Assembly (NCBI GenBank): GCA_017560255.1 | Contig: JAFYOI010000008.1 | Location: 1-64,000 of the forward strand | Direction: 5' to 3' | Length of the DNA: 64,000 bases | Source of the DNA: Clostridia bacterium | Lineage (GTDB): Bacteria; Bacillota; Clostridia; Oscillospirales; Acutalibacteraceae | Part shown: positions 1 through 8,479 of the stretch, in pieces | Position numbering within the stretch: position 1 is the stretch's first letter | How the letters are laid out: the number at the start of each line of letters is the position of its first letter | Translations under genes and position numbers: made by a program | Notes under the pieces: generated by a model | What the model was told of the DNA's origin: nothing | What the model saw: only the letters and a program-made list of their open reading frames with translations | Databases searched by the model: none

Positions 1-7
1 CATTTTT

Positions 8-83
8 GCCTCTGTAGCTCAGTCGGTAGAGCAGTGGACTGAAAATCCACGTGTCACTGGTTCGATTCCGGCCGGAGGCACCA
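8..83 (+). tRNA. tRNA-Phe (GAA)
   Basis: A full cloverleaf is visible: acceptor arm GCCTCTG pairs with CGGAGGC, the D arm has AGCTCAGTCGGTAGAGC, the anticodon loop reads CTGAAAA with anticodon GAA, and the T arm has GGTTCGATTCC. The CCA end is encoded (81-83). It is the first of three closely spaced tRNA genes. Confidence 0.97.
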
Positions 84-89
84 AAATAT

Positions 90-165
90 GCGGATTTAGC
101 TCATCTGGTAGAGCGCCACCTTGCCAAGGTGGAGGTAGCGAGTTCGAGCCTCGTAATCCGCTCCA
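90..165 (+). tRNA. tRNA-Gly (GCC)
   Basis: Cloverleaf with acceptor GCGGATT/AATCCGC, anticodon loop TTGCCAA giving anticodon GCC, T arm AGTTCGAGCCT, and an encoded CCA end. It starts six bases after tRNA-Phe, so the two are probably cotranscribed. Confidence 0.97.
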
Positions 166-171
166 ATTCTA

Positions 172-210
172 CGGACGTTTAAAGCAAAAACTTTAAGCGT
201 CCGCTTTTCT
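172..210 (+). terminator. Hairpin between tRNA-Gly and tRNA-Cys
   Basis: GGACGTTTAAAG pairs with CTTTAAGCGTCC (one G-T wobble) around a CAAAA loop, followed by GCTTTTCTT. It looks like an intrinsic terminator or processing stem ending the Phe-Gly transcript, so tRNA-Cys may have its own supply of transcripts or depend on read-through. Confidence 0.6.
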
Positions 211-220
211 TAAAAAATAC

Positions 221-295
<75 letters not shown>

Positions 296-297
296 AA

Positions 298-331
298 AAA
301 TTCGACAAGTTTCGACTTGTCGAATTTTTTT
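298..331 (+). terminator. Intrinsic terminator of the tRNA cluster
   Basis: ATTCGACAAG pairs perfectly with CTTGTCGAAT around a six-base loop and is followed by a T run (325-331). Confidence 0.85.
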
Positions 332-333
332 AT

Positions 334-521
334 CCATTGCGAAAGCAATGGCATATCATCAACGATAGCATCGCTATCGTTGTATCTCATCAGTCCGTCA
401 GGACTGTATATCATCACGCTTTAGCGTGTATCAAAAAGCTTTCGCAATGATGATAGACAACTTCTTGCGAAGTTGATGATATGCAATTTCTTGCAAAATT
501 GATGATATACAAGGCTTTGCC
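334..521. repeat. Cluster of short palindromes with conserved spacers
   Basis: Seven small hairpins follow one another: CCATTGC/GCAATGG (334-351), AACGATAGC/GCTATCGTT (361-381), CAGTCC/GGACTG (391-406), CACGCT/AGCGTG (415-428), CAACTTC/GAAGTTG (458-475), CAATTT/AAATTG (484-501) and GGC/GCC (513-521). Stem sequences all differ, but the linkers are alike: ATATCATCA in the left half and its complement TGATGATAT in the right half. The whole is therefore roughly an inverted arrangement around position 445. The stretch 296-815 holds no intact gene, only this cluster and the remnants that follow. Confidence 0.8.
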
Positions 522-556
522 GTGATTAGGGAGCGAGTACGCGAAAGGAGCGAACT

Positions 557-694
557 ATGGCTAAAAATTTATTGCTCGAATATTCGGAAGAACTTGCCAC
601 AAAATGTGAACTACTCTGCAAATCTATCAGCGGTAATTCCAACACAGTTTTCCAACTTCGCAAATCCTCGACCGCGCATATTTCATCATTCTGA
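557..694 (+). pseudogene. Broken four-helix-bundle (23S IVS-type) protein gene
   Basis: Starting at an ATG after AAAGGAGCGAACT, the reading frame gives 45 residues with the segments NLLLEYSEELATKCELLC and GNSNTVFQLRKSSTAHI. These resemble the first helix and turn of the four-helix-bundle family (S23/IVS-type), whose members are usually 110-125 residues. The frame then stops where the family would read on through a conserved GANI-like segment. I read it as a 5' fragment of a decayed gene; a real 45-residue peptide is possible but less likely. Confidence 0.6.
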
Positions 695-783
695 ATAAGA
701 TCGACGAGCTTGACGGCACAAATGAGAAACTTTTGAGGTATTACAGCGAGAATATTGAAAAATATAAAGAAATTGTGATATAA
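667..783 (+). pseudogene. 3' remnant of a second, unidentified gene
   Basis: In a different frame from the preceding fragment, 38 codons run open to a TAA: LDRAYFIILNKIDEL, then TNEKLLRYYSENIEKYKE. It has no start codon or ribosome site of its own and overlaps the end of the four-helix-bundle fragment, so it looks like the tail of another charged helical protein joined by deletion. I do not recognise the family. Confidence 0.4.
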
Positions 784-815
784 TTATTTAAACTTAAGAA
801 AGGTGGAGTAGTTAT

Positions 816-1169
816 ATGAAATCCGTAAACAAATGGTTTATATCATTGGGTTTTTCCGTACTCCATGCGATAGCGCTTAGCGTTGGTATTTATTGTTTTC
901 TTGATGTTTTTAGCGGTTTTCTTGTGGCGGCGGTATTCGATGAACCGCTTCTGGCAAATTACCCCAGATACGTTCCGTTCTGCATCGTTGTCGGGCTTCT
1001 TGCTTTGATTGCTTTTATTCTGATTTGTTGGTTAAATACGAAATTGTTTAAAAAACATTCTTTTACCAAACCAATGCTTGTTGTGGAAGCGATTGTCACA
1101 CTTGCGCTTACAGTGCCGCTTGTAATGGTGTGGGCAGATTTTTTTGCTTATCTGCATAAGATTTTTTAG
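816..1169 (+). CDS. Small integral membrane protein, unknown function
   Basis: 117 residues with three to four hydrophobic segments: about residues 9-30, 50-72 and 85-112, separated by short charged loops such as KLFKKHSFTK. There is no signal cleavage site and no recognisable domain. The start is set by GAAAGGTGGAG upstream of the ATG. It lies between the decayed repeat locus and another small membrane protein, and nothing in the context suggests a job. Confidence 0.75.
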   Translation: MKSVNKWFISLGFSVLHAIALSVGIYCFLDVFSGFLVAAVFDEPLLANYPRYVPFCIVVGLLALIAFILICWLNTKLFKKHSFTKPMLVVEAIVTLALTVPLVMVWADFFAYLHKIF

Positions 1170-1231
1170 AACACAACTATTATTGAAAAATATATCATTC
1201 TGTGCTATAATACCGCTAAGGCGGTGAGAAG

Positions 1232-1420
1232 ATGAAAAACAGAGTTTTCCTTATTTTGTCGATACTTCAATTACTTATAGGGTTGGTGCTGGTTGTTTCA
1301 TTCGTCGTTGTTGCGATTGGCGGAATTGACGTAACGCCGTATATTTCAACTCTTGTTATTGCCGTATTCTTTGTTGTGATGGGAATTGTCAGCCTTGTTA
1401 AATGGAAAAAGAAAAATTAG
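1232..1420 (+). CDS. Two-helix membrane miniprotein, unknown function
   Basis: 62 residues: two transmembrane helices (about 5-29 and 37-57) flanking the short loop GGIDVTPY, with a basic C terminus KWKKKN that should face the cytoplasm. The ribosome site is weak (GGCGGTGAG). It is separated by 62 bases from the preceding membrane protein and followed by a hairpin at 1431-1468. Function unknown. Confidence 0.65.
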   Translation: MKNRVFLILSILQLLIGLVLVVSFVVVAIGGIDVTPYISTLVIAVFFVVMGIVSLVKWKKKN

Positions 1421-1430
1421 ATAGAAAAAA

Positions 1431-1468
1431 GAGCATTTTTCCGTAAGTTGTGAGAGATGCTCGTTTTT
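1431..1468 (+). terminator. Weak intrinsic terminator
   Basis: GAGCAT pairs with ATGCTC over a 20-base loop and is followed by GTTTTTTA. The stem is short, so termination is probably leaky. Confidence 0.45.
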
Positions 1469-1550
1469 TATACGTAAAATTACTTGCGCACAGTGATTTG
1501 GTGTGATATAATAAATATTTGTAATTGTTTGACATAGGGTGGTGAAAGTA

Positions 1551-2135
1551 TTGATAGTTCTTGCGGCTTTGTGCGGTATGATGGCTGTTATGGCGTTTTT
1601 GTCGGAGGAAATTGCGGCGGGCATTTTTCTGGTAATCGTATGTATGCTGTGGCTTTTTGTCGGCGTCAGCGAGGTTTCGTCAAAGACACGTAAAAAGGAT
1701 TTGCACGTAAACAGTCTGCAGAACAATATGTTTTACAATCACCCGATGGTAAAGGAGATACTTTCTGCGCTTGATGAAAATGGGTGCTACGAGTGCCTCA
1801 GTTTTGAAAAAAGTGGTGCACTTCAATGCACACGTAGGAAATTTGGCGATAATGATATCGCTGAGTTTTATTATGAGTTTGAGTATGACGGGGAGCATTT
1901 TACGGCCTCTCTTGAAGAGCAATGCGAACTGCTGAAAATTCTTAAATATTATCTGCCGAATGGTGACACTTATCAGATTCAGGCGGCGTACGACAGGCGT
2001 GAGTACGAGGCTTTTCAGGAGGACACCACCTACGGCAAAATTTTGCCGCCCTCTCCGCAGTATTATATGATGTTTACCGATTTTTATGACGACAGGTGTT
2101 GGAACAGTGATATAAGCAGGTGGGAAAGAGTTTGA
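1551..2135 (+). CDS. Membrane-anchored hypothetical protein
   Basis: About 194 residues. Two hydrophobic stretches at the N terminus (roughly residues 1-18 and 22-42) are followed by a soluble, acidic and aromatic-rich domain with no motif I recognise (segments such as NGCYECLSFEK and YYMMFTDFYDDRCW). I place the start at TTG 1551 because GGGTGGTGAAAG sits at proper distance; GTG 1539 in the same frame lacks a site. A bidirectional terminator follows. Confidence 0.6.
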   Translation: MIVLAALCGMMAVMAFLSEEIAAGIFLVIVCMLWLFVGVSEVSSKTRKKDLHVNSLQNNMFYNHPMVKEILSALDENGCYECLSFEKSGALQCTRRKFGDNDIAEFYYEFEYDGEHFTASLEEQCELLKILKYYLPNGDTYQIQAAYDRREYEAFQEDTTYGKILPPSPQYYMMFTDFYDDRCWNSDISRWERV

Positions 2136-2177
2136 GAATGTAAAAAAGCGCAGACCGCATAAAACTATATATAACAA

Positions 2178-2217
2178 AGGACTCTACGGATTGCTATCCT
2201 GTAGAGTCCTGTTTTTA
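2178..2217 (+). terminator. Intrinsic terminator
   Basis: AGGACTCTAC pairs perfectly with GTAGAGTCCT and is followed by GTTTTTATTT. It separates the plus-strand gene from the convergent minus-strand DUF218 gene. Confidence 0.85.
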
Positions 2218-2218
2218 T

Positions 2219-2893
2219 TTAGTCATTTGTTGCGTCACCGCTGCCGCTGATGGGGATAACTTCGCCCAGATACGTTGGCTTCGGCTTGAAAATTCCCATT
2301 GCAAAATCCTTGTTTCTTGCAAGTATTTCGCGTATTTCACGTGAAGTCTGGTCGGAATAAAGGTGATAGTCGCTTGCTACACCGTAGGCCTCAACTCCGA
2401 GTTGTTCGGCGATATAGAGGGCGCGTGTGAGGTGGTATTCCTGGGTTACGATGATAATTTTATCGGCTGCAAAGACTTCTTTTGCCCTGTACACACTTTC
2501 GTAGGTTGAAAAACCCGCGTGGTCCATAAAAACGTCATCCGAGGGAACGCCGTTATTGATAGCGTATTGTTTCATCGCGTTTACTTCATCGTATTGTACT
2601 GTGCCGTGGTCACCGCTCATAATTATTTTCGGTGCGGCGCCGTTTTTGTAGAGTTCAATTCCGCGGATCAGCCTGTCCTCAAGTAATGAGCAAGGCGTGC
2701 CGTCGCTGCTTACAAAACAGCCAAGTACGATTATACAGTCAACGTCGCTCAGATTTGCCGCTTGTTCGGGGGCTATAATCCGCTTTTCTCCGACGGATTT
2801 TACGTAGGCATTGACAGTGAAAACGCCGATTGCGCCCACAAGCATAAGACAAACTAAAACAATTGCAATTTTCTTAAAAAACTTCGTCCTCAT
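2219..2893 (-). CDS. SanA/YdcF-type DUF218 envelope protein
   Basis: 224 residues. An N-terminal membrane anchor (about 8-30) precedes a DUF218 domain: the core strand DCIIVLGCFV, the conserved EDRLIRGIELY helix, and IIMSGDHG. The later YHLTRALYIAEQLGVE region is typical of SanA/ElyC/YdcF proteins, which affect envelope permeability and cell-wall intermediate handling in other bacteria. The biochemical activity is not established for the family. A good ribosome site (GAAAGGACGG) supports the ATG at 2893. It is a single gene. Confidence 0.82.
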   Translation of the reverse strand: MRTKFFKKIAIVLVCLMLVGAIGVFTVNAYVKSVGEKRIIAPEQAANLSDVDCIIVLGCFVSSDGTPCSLLEDRLIRGIELYKNGAAPKIIMSGDHGTVQYDEVNAMKQYAINNGVPSDDVFMDHAGFSTYESVYRAKEVFAADKIIIVTQEYHLTRALYIAEQLGVEAYGVASDYHLYSDQTSREIREILARNKDFAMGIFKPKPTYLGEVIPISGSGDATND

Positions 2894-2950
2894 TTTTATC
2901 CGTCCTTTCTCTTGATTTTATATTAGCATAAAGAAAATATCTGTGCAATA

Positions 2951-2983
2951 AAAAACAACGGAAAATTTTCCCGTTGTTTTTTG
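2951..2983 (-). terminator. Terminator downstream of the MATE gene
   Basis: ACAACGG pairs with CCGTTGT around an AT-rich loop, with A and T runs on both sides, so it can work in either direction. Confidence 0.7.
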
Positions 2984-2990
2984 TATATTT

Positions 2991-4373
2991 TTACTTTTGT
3001 TTAAGACTTCTGATAAAGGAAATTGTCAGCGTAGTGGAAATTATCATAGCGATGAAGTCGGCAACGGGGGAGGCTATCAACGTGCCGTCAATACCGAGAT
3101 AAATCGGCATAATTATGACGAGCGGAACGAAGAATATCAGATCCCTTATCATCGAAACAATGGTTGCCTGAACGGGTTTACCAGATGCCTGAAAGAAAAT
3201 CGACGTCATTTTTATTACGCACGTAAAGAGGATTAGTCCAAGGAAAATGCGGAACGTTTTTTCACCGAATACCCAATAATCCTCGGGATTGGGGATATTG
3301 GTCGGCTGACCGAACATAGCGACAATTTGTCTTGGCATAAACTGAAAAAGCAAGGTTGAAACCGCGCCCACAACGATGGTGCACAGCAGTATTGCCTTGT
3401 AAATTTTTCTCACGCGAGTATAATTTTTTGCACCCATATTGTAACTGATTATAGGCTGACAACCGAGGACGATTCCCACAACTACGTTAATGACGACTGT
3501 GAAAACCTTGGACTCGATGCCAAGAATTGCAATCGGAATATCTGCACCGTAATGCGACTGCGCACCGTGTTTTGCGAGCATCATATTGCAGACGATGACG
3601 ACAACAACAATTGTGATTTGTGTAATAAACGTTGATATGCCAAGTTTAAAAGCGCCGGAGAACGCTTTGAAGTCGGGGATAAAACTCTTTAACGTGAGCC
3701 TGAAAGTCTTTGTGTTGAAGAAGTAGATAAGAGCGATGAGGAAAGATACCGCCTGACCGATGCCCGTAGCGAGTGCCGCACCGAACATACCCCATTTAAA
3801 AACGAAAATAAAGAGGTAATCAAGAACGATGTTGATAACCGCGCCGATAACGGTTGATGCCATCGACCAGTTGGGACTGCCGTCCGCACGTATAGCCGCA
3901 CCCATCATATTTGACAGCATATACACGGGCAGGAAAATTGCAATTATGTTTGAGTATTCAATAGCCATACCGAGTGTGTTGTCCGATGCACCGAAAAACG
4001 TCAGAATCGGCTGAGCAAACGGGACGAAAAGCGCGGCGATGAGAACGCCACATATGAACGTCAGCGTAACGCCCGTGCCTATTGCTTTGTGAGCGTTTTC
4101 TGTATCGCGCCTGCCCTGACAGATGTTGAGATATGCGGCACAACCGTCACCAACACACCACGCAACCGCCTGAGAAATGACGAAGAGTGGAAAAACGATG
4201 CTTGTGGCGGCGTTGCCGAGTGCGCTAAGTTCGCTGTTGCCAATAAAAATCTGGTCAACAATATTATAAAGCGCGCTGATGACCAATGAAAAAACGCAGG
4301 GTATTGAAAATTTCAGCATCAGTTTTGAAATTCTTTCGGTACCGAGAAAATGATAACTTTGTTCCTGATTCAT
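2991..4373 (-). CDS. MATE family multidrug exporter
   Basis: 460 residues with about twelve transmembrane helices. The opening NQEQSYHFLGTERISKLMLK followed by FSIPCVFSLVISALYNIVDQIFIG is the classic MATE N terminus, with the conserved D-Q-I-F-I-G of helix 2. RADGSPNWSMASTVIGA and VLGCQPIISYNMGA are the conserved loops of the first and second bundle. It should expel organic cations or drugs in exchange for Na+ or H+. The frame stays open far upstream into the threonine aldolase gene, but the start is ATG 4373, directly after CGGAGGATTT. Confidence 0.92.
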   Translation of the reverse strand: MNQEQSYHFLGTERISKLMLKFSIPCVFSLVISALYNIVDQIFIGNSELSALGNAATSIVFPLFVISQAVAWCVGDGCAAYLNICQGRRDTENAHKAIGTGVTLTFICGVLIAALFVPFAQPILTFFGASDNTLGMAIEYSNIIAIFLPVYMLSNMMGAAIRADGSPNWSMASTVIGAVINIVLDYLFIFVFKWGMFGAALATGIGQAVSFLIALIYFFNTKTFRLTLKSFIPDFKAFSGAFKLGISTFITQITIVVVVIVCNMMLAKHGAQSHYGADIPIAILGIESKVFTVVINVVVGIVLGCQPIISYNMGAKNYTRVRKIYKAILLCTIVVGAVSTLLFQFMPRQIVAMFGQPTNIPNPEDYWVFGEKTFRIFLGLILFTCVIKMTSIFFQASGKPVQATIVSMIRDLIFFVPLVIIMPIYLGIDGTLIASPVADFIAMIISTTLTISFIRSLKQK

Positions 4374-4476
4374 AAATCCTCCGTAGATAAACGTTGTCAT
4401 AAAAAGAACGCAGAATTTTTGTAAATTCCACGCTCTTATATTATATTGAAATGTCTGCTGCTTGTCAATCGCGTCA

Positions 4477-5502
4477 TTACAAAAGCGCGGCGAGTTCTTC
4501 AACGGATTGTTCCGTTGTTGCCCAACTTGAAGCAAAGCGCACAACCGTGTGGTCATCGTCAACGCGCTCCCAGAAACTGAACGTAACTTTTTTAGCAAGT
4601 GCGTTGAGTTTTTTGTTTTCAAGGACGATGAAAATCTGGTTGGTGATTGTTTCAATAAAGAATTTATAGCCTTTTTTGCGGAAAGCGTCCCTCATTTTGT
4701 CCGCCATATCGATAGCGTGACGGCTGATTCTGAAATACAAATCGTCGGTAAAAAGCGTGTCAAACTGAACACCGAGTACGCGGCCCTTAGCCATAATTCC
4801 ACCGTGTTGTTTTGTGCGGGTGAAGAAATATCTGGGTGTGTTATTGTGGGTGAAAACAACCGCTTCGCCACAAAGCGCGCCAACCTTCGTGCCGCCGATG
4901 TAGAAAGCATCGCACAGGTTTGCAATGTCGTTGAGTGTTACGTCCGTACCTGTGCTCATAAGTCCGTAACCGAGTCTTGCGCCGTCGAGGTAAAGCGGGA
5001 TGTCGTACTGCTTACATATTTCGGACAACTCGGTTAACTCCTGCTTTGTGTACAGCGTGCCGTATTCTGTCGGGTGGGAGATGTAAACCATTCCCGGAAT
5101 TACCGTGTGCTCAAACGTTTCGTCAAGGTAGAATTCGCGCAAATATTTTCTGAGCACGTCGGGCATTAATTTGCCCATTGTGTGCGGGAGTGCAAGCACT
5201 TTATGGCCTGTACGCTCAATCGCGCCCGATTCGTGACCGTTGATGTGTCCCGTGTTTGCGCTGACAACGCCCGCATATCTGTCGAGCAGAGAGTCAATTA
5301 CAATCAGATTGGTCTGTGTGCCGCCGACGGTAAAGAAAACCTGAACGTCGTCCTTGCCGCAGGCCTTTTTGATTTTCTCTTTTGCCGAGGCGCAGTATTT
5401 GTCCGCACCATATCCCGTCAGAAGTTCATCGTTTGTTTCGCACAGACGACGGAGAATTTCGGGGTGGGTGCCGTTATTGTAATCGCTTTCAAAAGATAAC
5501 AT
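4477..5502 (-). CDS. Threonine aldolase family PLP enzyme
   Basis: 341 residues, the usual length for low-specificity L-threonine aldolases, which split threonine or allo-threonine into glycine and acetaldehyde. The N terminus SFESDYNNGTHPEIL matches the family; LYLDGARLGYGL carries the cofactor-ring Asp (about residue 173) and Arg, and IGGTKVGALCG carries the Schiff-base lysine (about 206). The start is ATG 5502: AAAGG lies ten bases upstream, whereas the in-frame TTG 5511 touches it. That ribosome site lies inside the end of the upstream DUF2809 gene, suggesting translational coupling. Confidence 0.88.
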   Translation of the reverse strand: MLSFESDYNNGTHPEILRRLCETNDELLTGYGADKYCASAKEKIKKACGKDDVQVFFTVGGTQTNLIVIDSLLDRYAGVVSANTGHINGHESGAIERTGHKVLALPHTMGKLMPDVLRKYLREFYLDETFEHTVIPGMVYISHPTEYGTLYTKQELTELSEICKQYDIPLYLDGARLGYGLMSTGTDVTLNDIANLCDAFYIGGTKVGALCGEAVVFTHNNTPRYFFTRTKQHGGIMAKGRVLGVQFDTLFTDDLYFRISRHAIDMADKMRDAFRKKGYKFFIETITNQIFIVLENKKLNALAKKVTFSFWERVDDDHTVVRFASSWATTEQSVEELAALL

Positions 5503-5507
5503 TATTA

Positions 5508-5900
5508 TCAAACCTTTCTTTTAATTTTTCTGACTGCTGTTTCAATCACAAAAAATATCACGCATCCGACGGCGTAGCAGAGAATGTCTATAAATGAAAA
5601 ATCCGTACCGATTATTGTGCGGAAAAATTGGATATGACCAAGCCCGAGCAAGTTTACAACGTCCAGATATTGAGCAACCTCAACCGCTACGGCAAAGATA
5701 AATACCCACAGCGCAAGTGCTTTCGGTTTTCTGGTGCAGAAAATTCTCACAATGCAACACAGAAGAATTACAACGAGGATATCTCCGCCGAATGGGCGGA
5801 TGAATTTGTCGTCAACGTAGAGTGCGATAATGATTTCGACTACAAAAATAATGAACGCTATAACGGCATACCAAAGCCGAGATTTTGCTTTTTTAGTCAT
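5508..5900 (-). CDS. DUF2809 membrane protein
   Basis: 130 residues with four predicted transmembrane helices. RPFGGDILVVILLCCIVR is the signature of DUF2809, and FSFIDILCYAVGC is the conserved last-helix region. Function is unknown. It is first in a two-gene operon with the threonine aldolase, and its last codons contain that gene's ribosome site. A strong promoter sits 30-60 bases upstream. Confidence 0.8.
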   Translation of the reverse strand: MTKKAKSRLWYAVIAFIIFVVEIIIALYVDDKFIRPFGGDILVVILLCCIVRIFCTRKPKALALWVFIFAVAVEVAQYLDVVNLLGLGHIQFFRTIIGTDFSFIDILCYAVGCVIFFVIETAVRKIKRKV

Positions 5901-5928
5901 AACAACTTCCTCTTTTCGTGATGATGAG

Positions 5929-5957
5929 ATTATAACACGGATTTACACTGTTTTCAA
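5929..5957 (-). promoter_or_regulatory. Sigma-A promoter of the DUF2809-aldolase operon
   Basis: On the minus strand: TTGAAA (5952-5957), 17-base spacer, TATAAT (5929-5934). Confidence 0.75.
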
Positions 5958-5961
5958 ACAA

Positions 5962-6000
5962 TTTAACAAAACTGCCCATCGGGGTTTCCGATGAGCAGTA
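5962..6000 (-). terminator. Intrinsic terminator of rny
   Basis: On the minus strand, ACTGCTCATCGG pairs with CCGATGGGCAGT (one wobble) around AAACC, then TTTTGTT. Confidence 0.85.
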
Positions 6001-6009
6001 GTCTTAAAA

Positions 6010-7560
6010 TTATTTTGCAAAGTCGATTGCGCGGCTCTCACGAATGAGATGAACTTTAATCTGTCCGGGGTATTCAAGTTCTTCCTCAATGCGCTTTACG
6101 ATGTCGCGCGCAACGATAATCATCTGGTCGTCAGATACTTCGTCGGGCTTTACAATTATGCGGATTTCACGTCCTGCCTGGATAGCGAATGAACGCTCAA
6201 CTCCGCTGAATGAAGTTGCGATTTCTTCAAGTTTTTCAAGACGCTTGATATAATTCTGAACGTTCTCACGTCTTGCACCGGGTCTTGCGGCAGAGATTGC
6301 ATCAGCCGCCTGAACGATGCAGGCAACAACTGTCTTTGCCTCAACGTCGCCGTGGTGGGCGTGGATAGCGTGGATGACGCCTTCGCTTTCCTTGTATTTA
6401 CGAGCCTGCTCAACACCGAGTTCAATATGTGAACCTTCGTGCTGATGGTCGATTGATTTACCGATATCGTGGAGCAAGCCTGCTCTGCGCGCCATTGTTA
6501 CGTCGGCGCCAAGTTCAGCGGCGATAAGTCCTGCTATGTAGGAAACCTCAAGAGAATGGTTAAGAACGTTCTGTCCGAAACTTGTTCTGTATTTGAGACG
6601 TCCCAAAAGTTTGATGAGTTCGGGGTGGATACCGTTGATTCCTGCTTCAATTACAGCACGTTCACCCTCCTGCTTGATTGTGTGCTCAACTTCTTTTTGA
6701 GCCTTTTCAAACATTTCTTCAATTCTTGCGGGGTGAATTCTGCCGTCGGCGATAAGCCTTTCAATAGTGATTCGGGCAACCTCACGTCTTACGGGGTCAA
6801 AACTGGAAATAGTGATTGCCTCGGGTGTGTCGTCGATAATAAGGTCTACACCTGTCATACTTTCAAGGGTGCGGATGTTACGTCCCTCACGGCCGATGAT
6901 TCTGCCTTTGAGTTCATCGTCGGGGAGCGGAATTACGGACACAGTAGCCTCTGCGGCGTGTCCTGCAGCACAGCGCTGAATAGCGCAAGAGATAATGTGT
7001 TTAGCCTTTTCGTCTGCTTCCTCATGGAGTTTTTGGTCATATTCCATGATTTTTGCGGCTTTCTCGTGAATGAGTTCATCTTCAAGAGTCTTGAGCAAGT
7101 AATCCTTAGCCTGCTCTTTTGTGTAGCCCGAAATTCTTTCGAGCATTTCAAACTGGCTCTTCTTGATGGAGTCAACCTCGGCGAGTTTTTCTTCGACGTT
7201 CTTGAGTTTCTTGTTAAGGTTTTCTTCCTTCGTTTCAAGATTTTCAAGTTTCTTGTCGATGTTTTCTTCCTTTTGTACAAGTCTGCGTTCCTGTCTTTGT
7301 ACTTCACTTCTGCGCTCACGAAGTTCCTTATCGGCTTCGGTACGCAAGCGGTGAATTTCGTCCTTGGCTTCAAGGAGAGTTTCCTTCTTCTTGGTTTCTG
7401 CCTCGGTAACAGCGGCGGTGACAATTCGCGCAGCCTCCTGCTTGGCGGTAGCAATAGTGTTCTCGGTGGCGTTACGGCGGTAGATTCTACCTACAACAAA
7501 GCCGATAACCGCGCCGATAATGACTGCTGCGATGCCAACTATGATATACAAATACCACAT
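6010..7560 (-). CDS. rny: Ribonuclease Y
   Basis: 516 residues with the complete RNase Y plan: an N-terminal membrane helix (about 3-24), a long charged coiled coil (about 35-165), a KH RNA-binding domain with [12 protein letters not shown] (about 219-230), and an HD phosphohydrolase domain with [10 protein letters not shown] (metal-binding HD at about 364-365). The enzyme initiates mRNA decay at the membrane in bacteria without RNase E. I choose ATG 7560 because AGGAGGT abuts the earlier ATG 7566 and is properly spaced only for 7560. The gene is monocistronic, with its own promoter, a leader of about 110 bases and a terminator. Confidence 0.97.
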   Translation of the reverse strand: MWYLYIIVGIAAVIIGAVIGFVVGRIYRRNATENTIATAKQEAARIVTAAVTEAETKKKETLLEAKDEIHRLRTEADKELRERRSEVQRQERRLVQKEENIDKKLENLETKEENLNKKLKNVEEKLAEVDSIKKSQFEMLERISGYTKEQAKDYLLKTLEDELIHEKAAKIMEYDQKLHEEADEKAKHIISCAIQRCAAGHAAEATVSVIPLPDDELKGRIIGREGRNIRTLESMTGVDLIIDDTPEAITISSFDPVRREVARITIERLIADGRIHPARIEEMFEKAQKEVEHTIKQEGERAVIEAGINGIHPELIKLLGRLKYRTSFGQNVLNHSLEVSYIAGLIAAELGADVTMARRAGLLHDIGKSIDHQHEGSHIELGVEQARKYKESEGVIHAIHAHHGDVEAKTVVACIVQAADAISAARPGARRENVQNYIKRLEKLEEIATSFSGVERSFAIQAGREIRIIVKPDEVSDDQMIIVARDIVKRIEEELEYPGQIKVHLIRESRAIDFAK

Positions 7561-7676
7561 GGTCATACCTCCTTTTTAAATTTTCAAAGTTCTAAAATTC
7601 TATATCAGCAAAATGAGAAAAATAAGATATATAGGAATTTTATATAAACAGCACTGACCAAGGTGCTATCTGTAAT

Positions 7677-7705
7677 ATTTTATAGCGAATTTGCATAAAT
7701 GTCAA
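7677..7705 (-). promoter_or_regulatory. Promoter of rny
   Basis: On the minus strand: TTGACA (7700-7705), 17-base spacer, TAAAAT (7677-7682). The leader downstream contains an AGCAC/GTGCT hairpin of unknown role. Confidence 0.7.
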
Positions 7706-7771
7706 GGTGTTTAAACCGAAAGTTATGTAATTTGTATAGAAAAATATACTAAATGTATAGTTCTGCAAAAG

Positions 7772-7801
7772 AAAATGCCCCTATCCGTTGCGGTAGGGGA
7801 C
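7772..7801 (-). terminator. Terminator of the spoIIA operon
   Basis: On the minus strand CCCCTACCG pairs with CGGATAGGGG around CAA, followed by CATTTTCTTTT. Confidence 0.75.
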
Positions 7802-7816
7802 AAAAATAGTAGATTG

Positions 7817-8479
7817 TCAGCCGTTTGCTTTGTTTCGCATAAACATCAATATGTGTTTTTCTCTGCGGGATACCTGTACCTGTGACATTCCGAGAATTTC
7901 GGCGGTTTTGCTCTGGGTGAGTCCTTTAAAATAGCGCAGTTCAATAAGTCGTCTGTCGGTTGGCGCAAGCGTATTCAGCAGTCCGTCGATAAACAAAGAG
8001 TCGGAAAGTTCATCCTCGGGTGATGGTACGGGCACGTCAATCTGCCCTTCGGAGTCATTGTCGGGATTGGCGGTCAGCGAAAGCGGCGGTCGTGAGGCAC
8101 ACAGTATCTCTGCAACCTGAGATGTATCAACGCCCAGAACCTCCGCCAGTTGCGAAAGACTCGGTTCATATCCGAGTTCTGTGGTCAGCCTGTCTTTTTC
8201 GCGTTGGGCAAGTCGCGATTGTTCTTTTAACGCTCTGCTGACCTTGACCGCGCCGCCGTCGCGGAAAAGACGCCGTATTTCGCCGAGAATTGACGGGATT
8301 GCATAGGTCGAAAAGGCGAAACCGAGACTTTCGTCAAAGCCGTTTGATGCCTTTACAAGTCCCAGACACCCCGCTTGAAACAAATCGTCGTATTCAATAC
8401 CCCTACCGCAGAACTTTTTTGCGCAGGTGTGGACAAGACCGAGGTTGTCCTCGGCAAGAGTGCTACGCTCTTTAAGCAT
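7817..8479 (-). CDS. sigF: Sporulation sigma factor F
   Basis: 220 residues. Region 2 has DDLFQAGCLGLVKASNGFD and FSTYAIPSILGEIRRLFRDG; region 3 has VKVSRALKEQ; region 4 has RYFKGLTQSKTAEILGMSQV. The set matches forespore sigma factors. Position at the end of a spoIIAA-spoIIAB operon identifies it as sigma F rather than the closely related sigma G. The start overlaps the end of spoIIAB: ATG 8479 or GTG 8488, neither with a clear ribosome site, so translation is probably coupled to spoIIAB. That would match the stoichiometric control of sigma F by SpoIIAB. It directs the first forespore-specific transcription. Confidence 0.93.
   Translation of the reverse strand: MLKERSTLAEDNLGLVHTCAKKFCGRGIEYDDLFQAGCLGLVKASNGFDESLGFAFSTYAIPSILGEIRRLFRDGGAVKVSRALKEQSRLAQREKDRLTTELGYEPSLSQLAEVLGVDTSQVAEILCASRPPLSLTANPDNDSEGQIDVPVPSPEDELSDSLFIDGLLNTLAPTDRRLIELRYFKGLTQSKTAEILGMSQVQVSRREKHILMFMRNKANG

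Noticed and set aside
334-521. CRISPR array reading of the palindrome cluster
   Set aside because: Repeats are not constant in length or sequence, spacers are only about ten bases, and no cas gene is near.
1346-2177. Minus-strand frames opposite the small membrane proteins
   Set aside because: They are antisense shadows with atypical composition and no ribosome sites.
4374-4655. N-terminal extension of the MATE gene into the threonine aldolase gene
   Set aside because: The extra 94 codons overlap the end of a real gene and lack a ribosome site, while ATG 4373 has a strong one.
6469-7647. Long plus-strand open frame (392 codons) opposite rny
   Set aside because: It is a mirror of the rny coding frame, with F/L/S-rich low-complexity protein, no ribosome site and no domain. 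RNase Y on the other strand has complete motifs.
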